Notes under the pieces: model-generated
What the model was told of the DNA's origin: nothing
The model's database searches: none
Seen by the model: only the letters and a program-made list of their open reading frames with translations
Position numbers and translations under genes: made by a program
From: Luteipulveratus halotolerans
GTDB taxonomy: Bacteria; Actinomycetota; Actinomycetes; Actinomycetales; Dermatophilaceae
Length of the DNA stretch: 64,000 bases
Reading direction: 5' to 3'
Assembly (NCBI RefSeq): GCF_001247745.1
Contig: NZ_LAIR01000002.1
Coordinates: 2,046,001 to 2,110,000 of the forward strand
Shown: positions 53,225 to 62,325 of the stretch, piece after piece
How the letters are laid out: every line of letters starts with the position of its first letter
How positions within the stretch are numbered: position 1 is the first letter of the stretch

Positions 53225-53246
53225 CTCAGATTCTCCCTCAGGTCTC

Positions 53247-53555
53247 TCAGGACTCGATCGCGGTGACCTTGACGCGGGTCAGCGGCTGGCGGTGACCCTG
53301 GCGCTTGCGGTAACCGGTCTTGTTCTTGTACTTGATGATCGTGATCTTGGGGCCCTTCTCAGGCTTCACGACCTCGGCCTTGACCGTCACCTTGGCGAGC
53401 TTGTCGGCGTCGCTGGTGATGGTGTCGCCGTCAACGAGAAGGAGCGGCGTGAGGTCGATGCTGTCGCCGGCCTCACCGTTGACCTTGTCAATGATGAGGA
53501 CGTCGCCGACGGAGACCTTCTCCTGGCGGCCGCCCGCGCGAACGATCGCGTACAC
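53247..53555 (-). CDS. rplU: 50S ribosomal protein L21
   Basis: Ribosomal protein L21, 102 residues. The start YAIVRAGGRQEKVSVGD and the end KRQGHRQPLTRVKVTAI are typical. The frame is open to 53792, but GTG 53555 gives the exact family length; upstream AGAGAGTGAGA provides a ribosome site. It heads rplU-rpmA. Confidence 0.97.
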   Translation of the reverse strand: MYAIVRAGGRQEKVSVGDVLIIDKVNGEAGDSIDLTPLLLVDGDTITSDADKLAKVTVKAEVVKPEKGPKITIIKYKNKTGYRKRQGHRQPLTRVKVTAIES

Positions 53556-53613
53556 GTCTGTCTCACTCTCTAGTCGTTCAGGGGTCAGTTCACGAAGAAC
53601 GTGGGGTGGTGTC

Positions 53614-53630
53614 CCTGCGCTGAGCGCAGG
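53614..53630 (-). promoter_or_regulatory. Possible rplU leader hairpin
   Basis: Perfect palindrome CCTGCGCTGAGCGCAGG in the 172-base gap between rne and rplU. It could be part of an L21-type autoregulatory leader, or of the rne 3' side. Weak evidence. Confidence 0.3.
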
Positions 53631-53727
53631 CGCTCGAACCTGTGAGGTGAAGCTGGGAAACACAGGCGGCGGCCGACGGGACGCACCGAGGATCAAGACT
53701 ACCCGGTGCGCCCCGACATGACCAAAC

Positions 53728-56169
53728 TCAGTCGGCCGCGGGGCTCTCGCCGTCGGTGCCGGAGGCCGTCTCGACCGTCGTGGTTGCTGCACCGGGAGGC
53801 CCGGCGGGAGCGACGACCCGGGCGCGCTTGCGGCGCGGGCGCCGGGCGGGTGCCTCGGACACCGGCCCAGGAGCGCTCACCGACGGTGTGACCGCGGGCG
53901 GCTCCGCGACGCTGGCCTCGACGGCCGTGTCCGCCTCGTCCTTGTCGCCGCCGGCGGACAGCGCCGCTGCGTGCGCGGCAGCCGCGATCTGAGCGGCCGT
54001 ACGACCGTTGGAGTCGACCTTCTCGGTCGCCTCCTCCGACTCGGACTGCTGGGGCTGCTTGGCCTGCTGGTCCTTGTTCTTGCCGCGCGACTTCTTGCTT
54101 CCCCCGTTGCCGGAGTTGCCGCCGCCGGAGCCGCCTGCACCGTTGCCGCCCTTGTCGACCGGGTGGTCGTGGACGATGATGCCGCGGCCTCCGCAGTGCT
54201 CGCACTGCTCGGAGAACACCTCGATCAGGCCGGTGCCGACCCGCTTGCGGGTCATCTGGACCAGACCGAGCGAGGTGACCTCGGCGACCTGGTGCTTGGT
54301 GCGGTCGCGGCCCAGGCACTCCAGCAGGCGCCGGACGACCAGGTCGCGGTTGGACTCCAGCACCATGTCGATGAAGTCGACGACGATGATCCCGCCGATG
54401 TCGCGCAGGCGCATCTGACGAACGATCTCCTCGGCCGCCTCGATGTTGTTCTTGGTGACGGTCTCCTCGAGGTTGCCGCCCGAACCCACGAACTTGCCGG
54501 TGTTGACGTCGATGACCGTCATGGCCTCGGTGCGGTCGATGATCAGCGAACCGCCGGACGGCAGCCAGACCTTGCGATCCATGGCCTTGGCGAGCTGCTC
54601 GTCAACGCGGTTGACGGCGAAGACGTCCTTCTCACCGGTCCACTTCTCGAGCCGGTCGGCGAGGTCGGGAGCGACCGAGCCGACGTAGTCCGACACCTGC
54701 TCCCAGGCGTGGTCGCCCGAGACGATCAGCTTGGCGAAGTCCTCGTTGAACACATCACGGATGACCCGCACCGTCAGGTCGGGCTCACCGTGTAGCAGTG
54801 ACGGCGCGGACGCCGACTGCGACTTCTTCTGGATCTTCTCCCAGATCTTGGTGAGGCGCTCGACATCGGCCTTGAGCTCGGCCTCGCTCGCACCCTCAGC
54901 AGCCGTGCGGACGATGACGCCGGCGTCCTCGGGCACGACCTCCTTGAGGATCTTCTTCAGGCGGGCGCGCTCGGTGTCGGGCAGCTTGCGCGAGATGCCG
55001 GTCATCGAGTTGCCGGGGACGTACACCAGGTAGCGGCCGGGCAGAGAGATCTGCGAGGTGAGCCGCGCTCCCTTGTGACCGATCGGGTCCTTGGTGACCT
55101 GGACCAGGACGCTCTCACCGGACTTCAGCGCGTTCTCGATGCGCTTGGGCTGGCCCTCCAGACCGGCGGCGTCCCAGTTGACCTCGCCGGCGTACAGGAC
55201 GGCGTTGCGGCCGCGACCGATGTCGACGAACGCGGCCTCCATGCTGGGCAGGACGTTCTGGACCCGGCCGAGGTAGACGTTGCCGGCCATCGACGCCTGC
55301 TGGGTCTCGCGCGAGACGTAGTGCTCGACGAGCACGCCGTCCTCGAGCACACCGATCTGGGTGCGGCCCTGCGCCTCGCGGACGACCATCGTGCGCTCGA
55401 CGCTCTCGCGCCGGGCGAGGAACTCCGCCTCGGTGATGACCGTACGACGACGGCCGGCCTCGCGACCCTCACGACGTCGCTGCTTCTTGGCCTCCAGGCG
55501 GGTGGAGCCCTTGATGGAGGTCACCTCGTCGCGACCCTTGCGGGGCTCGCGGACCTTGGTCACGGTGCCGGGCGGGTCGTCGCTCTCGGAGCCGGCGGAA
55601 CCGCTGCGGCGACGACGACGCGTACGTCGGCGAGAGCCCCCCGAGGTGTCCTCGTCGCCGGAGGCGGAGTCCTTGTCCGAGACGTCGGCCTCCTGCTCGC
55701 CGTCCTCGGTCGTCTCGGCGTCCTGCGTGTCCTGAGCGGTGTTCTTGCCCTTGCCTCGACCGGGGGTGGCGTCACCGTCGGTGCCGCTCGAGGACTCGGA
55801 GTCCTGCTGGTCATCACGCGCACCACCGCGGCGACCGCGACCGCCGCGGCGGCGCCGGCGTGAGCCCTGGGTGCCCTGGTCGTCCGCGTCGTTGTCGTCG
55901 GGGCCGTCGCTGCTGCGCTCGGTGTCGTCGTCCTGGTCGTCCTGGTCGGTCGTGTCCTTGTCGAGCACGACCTCGGTGCGACGCGGCACGCGCACCGGCT
56001 CGGGGGCCTGGAAGAGCAGACCGAACGCTGATGCGCCACCACCGGCCGCAGGGGCCGAGGTGTCGGCCGTCTCGGTGGCCTCGTCGGTCTCCTGCTCAAC
56101 CGCCTCTGCAGCGGTGTCGTCCTGCTGTTCGTCCGAGGTGTCGGACTGATCCGAAAAGTCGAGGGTCAA
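53728..56169 (-). CDS. rne: Ribonuclease E/G
   Basis: Actinobacterial RNase E of 813 residues, the main endoribonuclease of mRNA turnover. Residues 1-245 form a disordered acidic then Arg-rich extension (RRRRRGGRGRRGG, RRRTRRRRRSGS). Next come the S1 domain (MAGNVYLGRVQNVLPSMEAA), the catalytic domain with DVNTGKFVGSG and VDFIDMV (metal-binding Asp), the Zn-link CEHCGGRG, and a long low-complexity tail. The start is TTG 56169, supported by GGAGGAGG 7 bases upstream. A 326-base gap precedes it. Confidence 0.95.
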   Translation of the reverse strand: MTLDFSDQSDTSDEQQDDTAAEAVEQETDEATETADTSAPAAGGGASAFGLLFQAPEPVRVPRRTEVVLDKDTTDQDDQDDDTERSSDGPDDNDADDQGTQGSRRRRRGGRGRRGGARDDQQDSESSSGTDGDATPGRGKGKNTAQDTQDAETTEDGEQEADVSDKDSASGDEDTSGGSRRRTRRRRRSGSAGSESDDPPGTVTKVREPRKGRDEVTSIKGSTRLEAKKQRRREGREAGRRRTVITEAEFLARRESVERTMVVREAQGRTQIGVLEDGVLVEHYVSRETQQASMAGNVYLGRVQNVLPSMEAAFVDIGRGRNAVLYAGEVNWDAAGLEGQPKRIENALKSGESVLVQVTKDPIGHKGARLTSQISLPGRYLVYVPGNSMTGISRKLPDTERARLKKILKEVVPEDAGVIVRTAAEGASEAELKADVERLTKIWEKIQKKSQSASAPSLLHGEPDLTVRVIRDVFNEDFAKLIVSGDHAWEQVSDYVGSVAPDLADRLEKWTGEKDVFAVNRVDEQLAKAMDRKVWLPSGGSLIIDRTEAMTVIDVNTGKFVGSGGNLEETVTKNNIEAAEEIVRQMRLRDIGGIIVVDFIDMVLESNRDLVVRRLLECLGRDRTKHQVAEVTSLGLVQMTRKRVGTGLIEVFSEQCEHCGGRGIIVHDHPVDKGGNGAGGSGGGNSGNGGSKKSRGKNKDQQAKQPQQSESEEATEKVDSNGRTAAQIAAAAHAAALSAGGDKDEADTAVEASVAEPPAVTPSVSAPGPVSEAPARRPRRKRARVVAPAGPPGAATTTVETASGTDGESPAAD

Positions 56170-56495
56170 AACCCCTCCTCCCGTCAGCACGCGGTGCGGC
56201 CCACAGCGCGGACCGTGGGGTCCGACACGCCCGCGTGTGCGGTGCTGCACCGCCCGGTCGCACGTCGCGACGGGACGGAAGTCGTCTGCTACGCCGTGGT
56301 GGCTCGCGTCGAGCGCGTCACCGGATCCGCGGCGCCGACCAGCCCAGGTCGGCGGCTTCGCATCGCGGCGTCAGCCACCCGCGCGGTGCGGGCTGCCTGC
56401 GATGAGGCACGCGCTCGCGGTCGGGGCGTGATCGGGGCGTACAGGCGCTGTGGAACGCTGCACGACCGTGGGTCAGTATCGCACACGAACCGATG
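56170..56495 (-). other. Gene-free 326-base leader of rne
   Basis: No gene seen on either strand. A possible promoter, TTGACA (56499-56494) with an extended -10-like TGCGATACT, overlaps the end of the DUF2344 gene, although the spacer is shorter than usual. If used, rne would have an untranslated leader of about 300 bases, in keeping with RNase E autoregulation through its 5' leader in other bacteria. Confidence 0.45.
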
Positions 56496-57218
56496 TCAAG
56501 CGGTTTCGAGCGGGTCCGACACGGCGCCGTCCTCGCCGAGGACACCCTGACGCAGGCGGGTGATCAGCGGCGACCGTCCGACGTCGATCGCGCTCACGTC
56601 GCGCAGCCCGCTGAGCACGTCGTCGGGCCGCACGGTCGGGGTCGTGTGACGCAGCGTGAGCGTCCACCGCGCACCACCGGAGTGCTCGGCGACGTCGCTG
56701 GCCAGCAGCGCGGCGCGCATGTCGAACGTCCGCGGACCACGCTTCATCATCCGGGTCACCTCGACGGTGTCGCGCGCCAGGAGCCTCTCGACCGCTGCGC
56801 TCAGATCCGCTGCCGTGACCTCGGCGAAGTCGAGCTGCCAGTCACTCGCCTCGAGGCGGTCGGCAAGCGCACCGGGTGTGGCCTCGACGGCGGTGATGAC
56901 ATCCAGGCCGTCGGGCAGTGCCTCGTCGAGGGCGCGCGCCACCTGCTCCGGGTCGCGGCGTTCGCGCAGCTGGATCTCGAAGTACTCCGCCTCGCTCGCC
57001 GTCCCGGTCGGTGCGGCGTTGGCGTAGCTGATCTTGGGGTGGGGATGGAACCCAGCGGAGAACGCCATCGGCACCTGGGCCCGGCGCAGCGCACGCTCCA
57101 GGGCACGCTGGAAGTCACGGGTCGAGGAGAACCGCATGCGACCGCGCTTGGCGTACTGGACGCGCAGCTTCTGGACAGCGGGATCGGGTGCCGGACCCTC
57201 CGGAACGCGTTTGGCCAT
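56496..57218 (-). CDS. DUF2344 (TIGR03936) radical-SAM-associated protein
   Basis: Protein of 240 residues of the DUF2344/TIGR03936 family, function unknown. The core VQYAKRGRMRFSSTRDFQRA followed by FSAGFHPHPKISYANAAPTG is characteristic. In many bacteria it is fused or adjacent to a B12-binding radical SAM protein (TIGR03960), whose gene lies here 2.4 kb away at 59.6-61.6 kb, separated by an AraC/MFS pair. The two are thought to work together on an unknown RNA- or protein-related substrate. The ATG at 57218 follows a TACGCT box. Confidence 0.9.
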   Translation of the reverse strand: MAKRVPEGPAPDPAVQKLRVQYAKRGRMRFSSTRDFQRALERALRRAQVPMAFSAGFHPHPKISYANAAPTGTASEAEYFEIQLRERRDPEQVARALDEALPDGLDVITAVEATPGALADRLEASDWQLDFAEVTAADLSAAVERLLARDTVEVTRMMKRGPRTFDMRAALLASDVAEHSGGARWTLTLRHTTPTVRPDDVLSGLRDVSAIDVGRSPLITRLRQGVLGEDGAVSDPLETA

Positions 57219-57226
57219 GACCGCAG

Positions 57227-57232
57227 AGCGTA
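57227..57232 (-). promoter_or_regulatory. Leaderless -10 box of the DUF2344 gene
   Basis: TACGCT on the minus strand ends 8 bases before the ATG at 57218, close to leaderless spacing. Confidence 0.4.
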
Positions 57233-57253
57233 CGTGGGCGGGCGTGGTCCGCG

Positions 57254-58258
57254 TCAGGCCGATGCGGCGTAGGAGCGCCGGTACGCCGACGGCGCGAGCC
57301 CGACGCCGGCGCGGAACTGCGTACGGAAGGCGGCCGGCGTACCGAACCCGCTCTCGGCGGCGACCCGGTCGACCGGCCAGGACGTGGTCTCCAGGAGGTG
57401 GCGGGCGTGCTCGACCCGGCGCCGGGTGACCCACTCCCCTGCGGTCTCACCGGTCTCCTCGCGGAACCGACGTGTGAACGTCCGGACGCTCATGCCCGCG
57501 TGCCGCGCGAGCGCCGCCAGCGACAGGTCTGCGTCGAGGTGCGCCATGGCCCAGTCGCGAGTGGCTGCCGTGCCGCCCTCGCCGGGCTCCGGGACGGGCC
57601 GGTCGATGAACTGGCTCTGGCCCCCGTCGCGCCAGGGTGCGACCACCGCTCCGCGCGCGACCCGGGCGGCCACGTCGGCACCGAGATCGCGGCGCAGCAC
57701 GTGCAGCAGCAGGTCGATGCCGGCGGCGTTGCCGGCCGAGGTCAGCACGTCGCCGTTGTCGATGAACAGCACGTCGGCGTCGAGCTCGATGTCAGGGAAG
57801 CGCCGCCGGAAGGTGTCGGCGTGCATCCAGTGCGTGGTGGCAGGGACGCCGTCGAGCAGGCCGTGCGCCGCAAGCACGAACGCGCCCGTGCAGATCGAGA
57901 CCCACCGTGCGCTGCGCGGGACGAGTGCGAGGGCGTCGCGCGTGAGCGGGTCGAGCTCGCCGGTGCGCATCACCGGGTGGTCCACCACCCCGACGACGAC
58001 CACCGTCTCGGCCTCGGCGAGCACAGAACGCGGATGGCTCGGAAGGACCTGGTAGCCCGCCGAGGTCATGACCGGCCCGTCGTCGACGGTGCAGACCGCC
58101 ACGTCGTACGGCGCCGGCTCGCGGGGGTCGTCGGGTCGCAGCGTGCTCGCGGCGAGGAACCGGTGCGGGAGGCCGAGCTCGAACGCCACGGCACTGTGCA
58201 GAGCAAGCACCACGACTCGGTGGGATCGGTCCCGAGCGGGGCGCACGGTGGAGGTCAT
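57254..58258 (-). CDS. AraC-family regulator with DJ-1/PfpI domain
   Basis: GlxA/FtrA-type regulator of 334 residues. The N-terminal DJ-1/PfpI-like domain (about 10-195) has a Cys in a nucleophile-elbow-like context (SICTGAFVLAAHGLLDG); the C-terminal AraC double helix-turn-helix is at about 225-330 (LSLAALARHAGMSVRTFTRR, then FGTPAAFRTQFRAGVG). It is divergent from the MFS gene, the likely target. The pair sits between the normally adjacent DUF2344 and radical SAM genes. Confidence 0.9.
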   Translation of the reverse strand: MTSTVRPARDRSHRVVVLALHSAVAFELGLPHRFLAASTLRPDDPREPAPYDVAVCTVDDGPVMTSAGYQVLPSHPRSVLAEAETVVVVGVVDHPVMRTGELDPLTRDALALVPRSARWVSICTGAFVLAAHGLLDGVPATTHWMHADTFRRRFPDIELDADVLFIDNGDVLTSAGNAAGIDLLLHVLRRDLGADVAARVARGAVVAPWRDGGQSQFIDRPVPEPGEGGTAATRDWAMAHLDADLSLAALARHAGMSVRTFTRRFREETGETAGEWVTRRRVEHARHLLETTSWPVDRVAAESGFGTPAAFRTQFRAGVGLAPSAYRRSYAASA

Positions 58259-58277
58259 GGCCAGATTCTTTCACAAT

Positions 58278-58293
58278 GTGGCAATCAAGCCAC
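58278..58293. promoter_or_regulatory. Candidate AraC operator between the divergent genes
   Basis: GTGGC-AATCAA-GCCAC, an inverted repeat in the 72-base spacer, next to an AT-richer stretch with TTTCACAATG. It may be bound by the AraC-type protein. Confidence 0.4.
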
Positions 58294-58330
58294 TTCCGCG
58301 ACTCGACCGAAGCGGGCGATCCTGGGGCGC

Positions 58331-59641
58331 GTGACCGCGACGACCACCTCACGACGTATCCACCCCGCCTGGTGGATGGCGGGCGTGACCTTCCTGACGA
58401 TCATCGGCGCCGCCGGATTCCGTTCGACACCGGGCGTGCTGATGGAGCCGCTGCACGAGGAGTTCGGCTGGTCGCACGGCATCATCGGCTCGGCCGTCTC
58501 GCTCAACCTGGTGCTGTTCGGTCTGACCGCACCGTTCTCGGCTGCGCTGATGGAGCGGTTCGGCATCCGCCGCGTGGTGGCGATCGCTCTGGTCCTGGTG
58601 AGTGTCGGTTCGCTGCTGCCCGTCTGGATGACACAGTCCTGGCAGCTGATCGTGTGCTGGGGACTGCTCGTCGGGCTCGGCACCGGCTCCATGTCGATGG
58701 CCATGGTCGCGACCGTCACCAGCCGCTGGTTCGTCGCGCGCCGCGGTCTGGTGTCGGGTGTGCTCACCGCCGCCGGCGCGACCGGACAGCTGATCTTCCT
58801 GCCCGTTCTCGCGCACATCGCCGACGCCCACGGGTGGCGCTGGTCGGCCGCGGTGACAGCGGGAGTCGCGCTGCTCGTCGTACCGCTGGTGCTGTGGCGC
58901 ATGCGTGACTACCCCGGCTCCGTCGGCGCCACGCCGTACGGCTCCCCCGCCGGTACGCCGGTCGCCGGGCCTCCCGCGCCGGCCACCGGCATTGCCGGGC
59001 TGGCCGTGCGCACCCTGCGCGACGCGGCGAGGCAGCCGATCTTCTGGCTGCTCGCCGGGACCTTCGCGATCTGCGGTGCGAGCACCAACGGGCTGGTGGG
59101 GACGCACTTCATCCCGGCCGCGCACGACCACGGCATGAGCGAGCCGACGGCGGCGTCCCTGCTCGCCCTGATCGGGGTCTTCGACGTCGTCGGCACGATC
59201 TTCTCGGGCTGGCTCACCGACCGGATGAGCTCGGGCGCACTGCTCGCGATCTACTACGGCCTGCGCGGGCTGTCGCTGTTCTTGCTGCCCACGCTGTTCG
59301 CGGTGACCGTGCACCCGAGCATGTTCGTGTTCATCCTGTTCTACGGCCTCGACTGGGTGGCGACAGTGCCGCCGACCCTTGCCCTGTGCCGCCAGTACTT
59401 CGGCGAGCGCGCACCCATCGTGTTCGGGTGGGTGTTCGCCTCGCACCAGGTCGGCGCCGCGATCGCCGCTGTGCTCGCCGGGGCCGTGCGCGACCGTCTC
59501 GGCGACTACGACCTCGCGTGGTACGTCTCGGGGGCGCTGTGCCTGCTCGCGGCCGGACTCTGCCTGCTGATGGTCGGCGGCAGGCAGCGCCCGGCGACGC
59601 CGGACGAGAACGCCGCCGCGACCGTACCGGCGAAGGTCTGA
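58331..59641 (+). CDS. MFS transporter (OxlT-like)
   Basis: Major facilitator transporter of 436 residues with twelve predicted segments. The start GTG 58331 gives VTATTTSRRIHPAWWMAG. Landmarks are FRSTPGVLMEPLHEEFGWSH, an OxlT/monocarboxylate-like loop, and MAMVATVTSRWFVARRGLVSG. The substrate is unknown. It is controlled by the divergent AraC protein in all likelihood. Its TGA abuts the radical SAM gene's stop in a shared TGATCA. Confidence 0.86.
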   Translation: MTATTTSRRIHPAWWMAGVTFLTIIGAAGFRSTPGVLMEPLHEEFGWSHGIIGSAVSLNLVLFGLTAPFSAALMERFGIRRVVAIALVLVSVGSLLPVWMTQSWQLIVCWGLLVGLGTGSMSMAMVATVTSRWFVARRGLVSGVLTAAGATGQLIFLPVLAHIADAHGWRWSAAVTAGVALLVVPLVLWRMRDYPGSVGATPYGSPAGTPVAGPPAPATGIAGLAVRTLRDAARQPIFWLLAGTFAICGASTNGLVGTHFIPAAHDHGMSEPTAASLLALIGVFDVVGTIFSGWLTDRMSSGALLAIYYGLRGLSLFLLPTLFAVTVHPSMFVFILFYGLDWVATVPPTLALCRQYFGERAPIVFGWVFASHQVGAAIAAVLAGAVRDRLGDYDLAWYVSGALCLLAAGLCLLMVGGRQRPATPDENAAATVPAKV

Positions 59642-61597
59642 TCAGACCACGGTCAGCGGCAGGAGCTTCTTGCCGGTCGGGCCGACCTGGATCTCGGTGT
59701 TCATCTGCGGGCAGACGCCGCAGTCGAAGCACGGCGTCCACCGGCAGTCCTCGACCTCGGTCTCGTCGAGCGCGTCCTGCCAGTCCTCCCACAGCCAGTC
59801 CTTGTCGAGACCGGAGTCGAGGTGGTCCCACGGGAGCACCTCGGCCTCGGCGCGCTCGCGCGTGGTGTACCAGGCGACGTCGACCGGCAGGTCGGCCAAG
59901 GCCTGGTCCGCGCACCGCATCCAGCGCTCGTAGTCGAAGTGCTCGCTCCAGCCGTCGAACCGGCCGCCGTCGCGCCACACCGCCTCGATGACCTGTCCGA
60001 CGCGGCGGTCACCGCGCGAGAGCAGGCCCTCGACGATGCCGGGCTCGCCGTCGTGATAGCGCAGACCGATCGCCGAGCCGTAGCGCTTGTCCGCGCGCAA
60101 CGCCTCCTTGAGCTTCTGCAGCCGGGCGTCGGTCTCCTCGGCGCCGAGCTGGGCACACCACTGGAACGGGGTGTGCGGCTTGGGCACGAACCCACCGATC
60201 GAGACGGTGCACCGGATGTCGCGACGCCCGCTGACCTTGCGGCCGGTGTCGATGACCCGCTTGGCGAGGTCGGCGATCTGCAGCACGTCCTCATCGGTCT
60301 CGGTGGGCAGACCGCACATGAAGTAGAGCTTCACCTGCCGCCAGCCGGCGCCGTACGCCGCAGCAACGGTGTTGATGAGGTCGTCCTCGCTGACCATCTT
60401 GTTGATGACCTTGCGGATGCGCTCGGAGCCGCCCTCGGGTGCGAACGTCAGACCGGAGCGCCGACCGTTGCGGGTGAGCTCGTTGGCCAGGTCGATGTTG
60501 AACGCGTCGACACGGGTGGACGGCAACGACAACCCGGTCTGGGTGCCTTCGTAGCGGTCGGCCAGACCTTTGGTGACCTCGGCGATCTCGGTGTGGTCGG
60601 CCGACGACAGCGAGAGCAGGCCGACCTCCTCGAAGCCCGTTGCGGCCAAGCCCTTCTCGACCATCTCGCCGATGCCGGTGATCGACCGCTCGCGCACCGG
60701 CCGGGTGATCATGCCGGCCTGGCAGAACCGGCAGCCGCGCGTGCAGCCGCGGAAGATCTCGACCGACATCCGCTCGTGCACCGACTCGGCCAGCGGCACC
60801 AGCGGCTGCTTCGGGTAGGGCCACTCGTCGAGGTCCATGACCGTGTGCTTGGAGACGCGCCACGGTACGCCGGTGGCGTCCGCAGCCGGTGCGACGCGCT
60901 TGATGCGGCCGTCGGGGAGGTAGTCGACGTCGTACAGCGACGGGACGTAGACACCGCCGGTGCGTGCGAGGCGCAGCAGCAGCTCGCGTCGGCCGCCCGG
61001 GCGGCCCTCGGACTTCCACGCCTTGATGAGGTCGGTGATCGCGAGCACGGCCTGCTCACCGTCGCCGACGACGGCGGCGTCGATGAAGTCGGCGATCGGC
61101 TCGGGGTTGAACGCGGCGTGGCCGCCCGCGAGCACGATGGGGTCGTCGTCGCCACGCTCGCGGGCGTGCAACGGGATGCCGCCCAGGTCGAGCGCGGTCA
61201 GCATGTTCGTGTAACCGAGCTCGGTCGAGAACGAGATGCCGAGGACGTCGAAGTCGCGGACGGCTCGGTGGCCGTCGACCGTCAGCTGCGGCACCCCGGC
61301 GTCGCGCATCGCCTGCTCCATGTCGGGCCACACGGTGTAGGTGCGCTCGGCGAGGGCGTCCTCGCGCTCGTTGAGGACTTCGTACAGGATCATGACGCCC
61401 TGGTTGGGCAGACCGACCTCGTAGGCGTCGGGGTACATCAGCGCCCAGCGGGTCGTCAGCTCGTCACCGCCGGGGCCGTGGCCACCGCAGTTCCAGTCCT
61501 TGACCTGGCTGTTGAGCTCGCCGCCGACGTACTGGATCGGCTTGCTCACCGACTCCAGCAGCGGCTCGATCTGGTGGAACAGGGACTCTCCGGACAT
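59642..61597 (-). CDS. B12-binding radical SAM protein (TIGR03960)
   Basis: Radical SAM protein of 651 residues with an N-terminal B12-binding-like region (about 95-235, VLGISFSTELGYTNM, IVLAGGHAAFNPEP), the radical cluster motif CTRGCRFC (near 278-285) and a C-terminal Cys motif CFDCGVCP that may hold a second cluster. Its substrate is unknown; it partners the DUF2344 protein in most genomes. The ATG at 61597 is leaderless after TACCCT. Confidence 0.9.
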   Translation of the reverse strand: MSGESLFHQIEPLLESVSKPIQYVGGELNSQVKDWNCGGHGPGGDELTTRWALMYPDAYEVGLPNQGVMILYEVLNEREDALAERTYTVWPDMEQAMRDAGVPQLTVDGHRAVRDFDVLGISFSTELGYTNMLTALDLGGIPLHARERGDDDPIVLAGGHAAFNPEPIADFIDAAVVGDGEQAVLAITDLIKAWKSEGRPGGRRELLLRLARTGGVYVPSLYDVDYLPDGRIKRVAPAADATGVPWRVSKHTVMDLDEWPYPKQPLVPLAESVHERMSVEIFRGCTRGCRFCQAGMITRPVRERSITGIGEMVEKGLAATGFEEVGLLSLSSADHTEIAEVTKGLADRYEGTQTGLSLPSTRVDAFNIDLANELTRNGRRSGLTFAPEGGSERIRKVINKMVSEDDLINTVAAAYGAGWRQVKLYFMCGLPTETDEDVLQIADLAKRVIDTGRKVSGRRDIRCTVSIGGFVPKPHTPFQWCAQLGAEETDARLQKLKEALRADKRYGSAIGLRYHDGEPGIVEGLLSRGDRRVGQVIEAVWRDGGRFDGWSEHFDYERWMRCADQALADLPVDVAWYTTRERAEAEVLPWDHLDSGLDKDWLWEDWQDALDETEVEDCRWTPCFDCGVCPQMNTEIQVGPTGKKLLPLTVV

Positions 61598-61604
61598 GAG
61601 AGCC

Positions 61605-61610
61605 AGGGTA
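61605..61610 (-). promoter_or_regulatory. Leaderless -10 box of the radical SAM gene
   Basis: TACCCT on the minus strand ends 7 bases before the ATG at 61597. Confidence 0.5.
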
Positions 61611-61643
61611 GGTGAGACCGGCCCCTCGCGCCGATTCGTGGCG

Positions 61644-62261
61644 CTAGGCCTCTGCGGCCAGTGCGCCCGCAAAACCGAGCATGACCGCGCCGGTCGCGCC
61701 CTCGACACCCCGACGGACCCGCCGCCGGCGCAGGAGTGAGGAGGCCGCGTCGGCCGCCCACACGATCGCCAGCAGCACCACGGCGCCGAGCACCGCAAGG
61801 GTCAGGGCATAACCGAGAAGCACGGGTACGCCGGCGCCCGGGCCCACGAACTGCGGCAGCAGCGCGAGGTTGAACGCCAGCACCTTGGGGTTGGTGATGT
61901 TGCACAGGAAGCCCTGCCACACCGGGACCCAGCCCCGACGCGACGTGCCGGCGCCTGCGTCCCACGCCGCGGCGTCACGGCGCAGTGCTGCACGCAACGT
62001 GGTCACCCCGAGGTAGAGCAGGTAGGCGACACCAGCCCAGCGGATGACCGCGAACACCGCCTCGGACCGGGCCAGGACCGCGCCCAGACCACACGCGACG
62101 AGCGTGCCCTGCACGATGTTGGCGACGAAGATGCCCGACGCCGTCAGCATCCCTCGACGACGGCCACCCGCGACGGTGCTGCGCAGGGTGAGGAAGGAGT
62201 CCGGACCAGGAGCGATCGCGAGCATCGCTGCGAACGCGACGAAGGCGAGGTACTGGCTCAT
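61644..62261 (-). CDS. LysE/RhtB family exporter
   Basis: Amino-acid exporter of the LysE/RhtB family, 205 residues, with six predicted membrane segments. The family start AIAPGPDSFLTLRSTVAGG and the block GFLCNITNPKVLAFNLALLP are present. The substrate (homoserine, threonine, lysine or others) cannot be judged. The ATG at 62261 follows a TACCCT box. Confidence 0.9.
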   Translation of the reverse strand: MSQYLAFVAFAAMLAIAPGPDSFLTLRSTVAGGRRRGMLTASGIFVANIVQGTLVACGLGAVLARSEAVFAVIRWAGVAYLLYLGVTTLRAALRRDAAAWDAGAGTSRRGWVPVWQGFLCNITNPKVLAFNLALLPQFVGPGAGVPVLLGYALTLAVLGAVVLLAIVWAADAASSLLRRRRVRRGVEGATGAVMLGFAGALAAEA

Positions 62262-62268
62262 GTGCGCC

Positions 62269-62274
62269 AGGGTA
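62269..62274 (-). promoter_or_regulatory. Leaderless -10 box of the LysE gene
   Basis: TACCCT on the minus strand ends 7 bases before the ATG at 62261. Confidence 0.5.
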
Positions 62275-62325
62275 GGTCGCGCCCTCGCCGCGTCAGCAGC
62301 GATCTCACGAGGTGATCGCGAGCGC

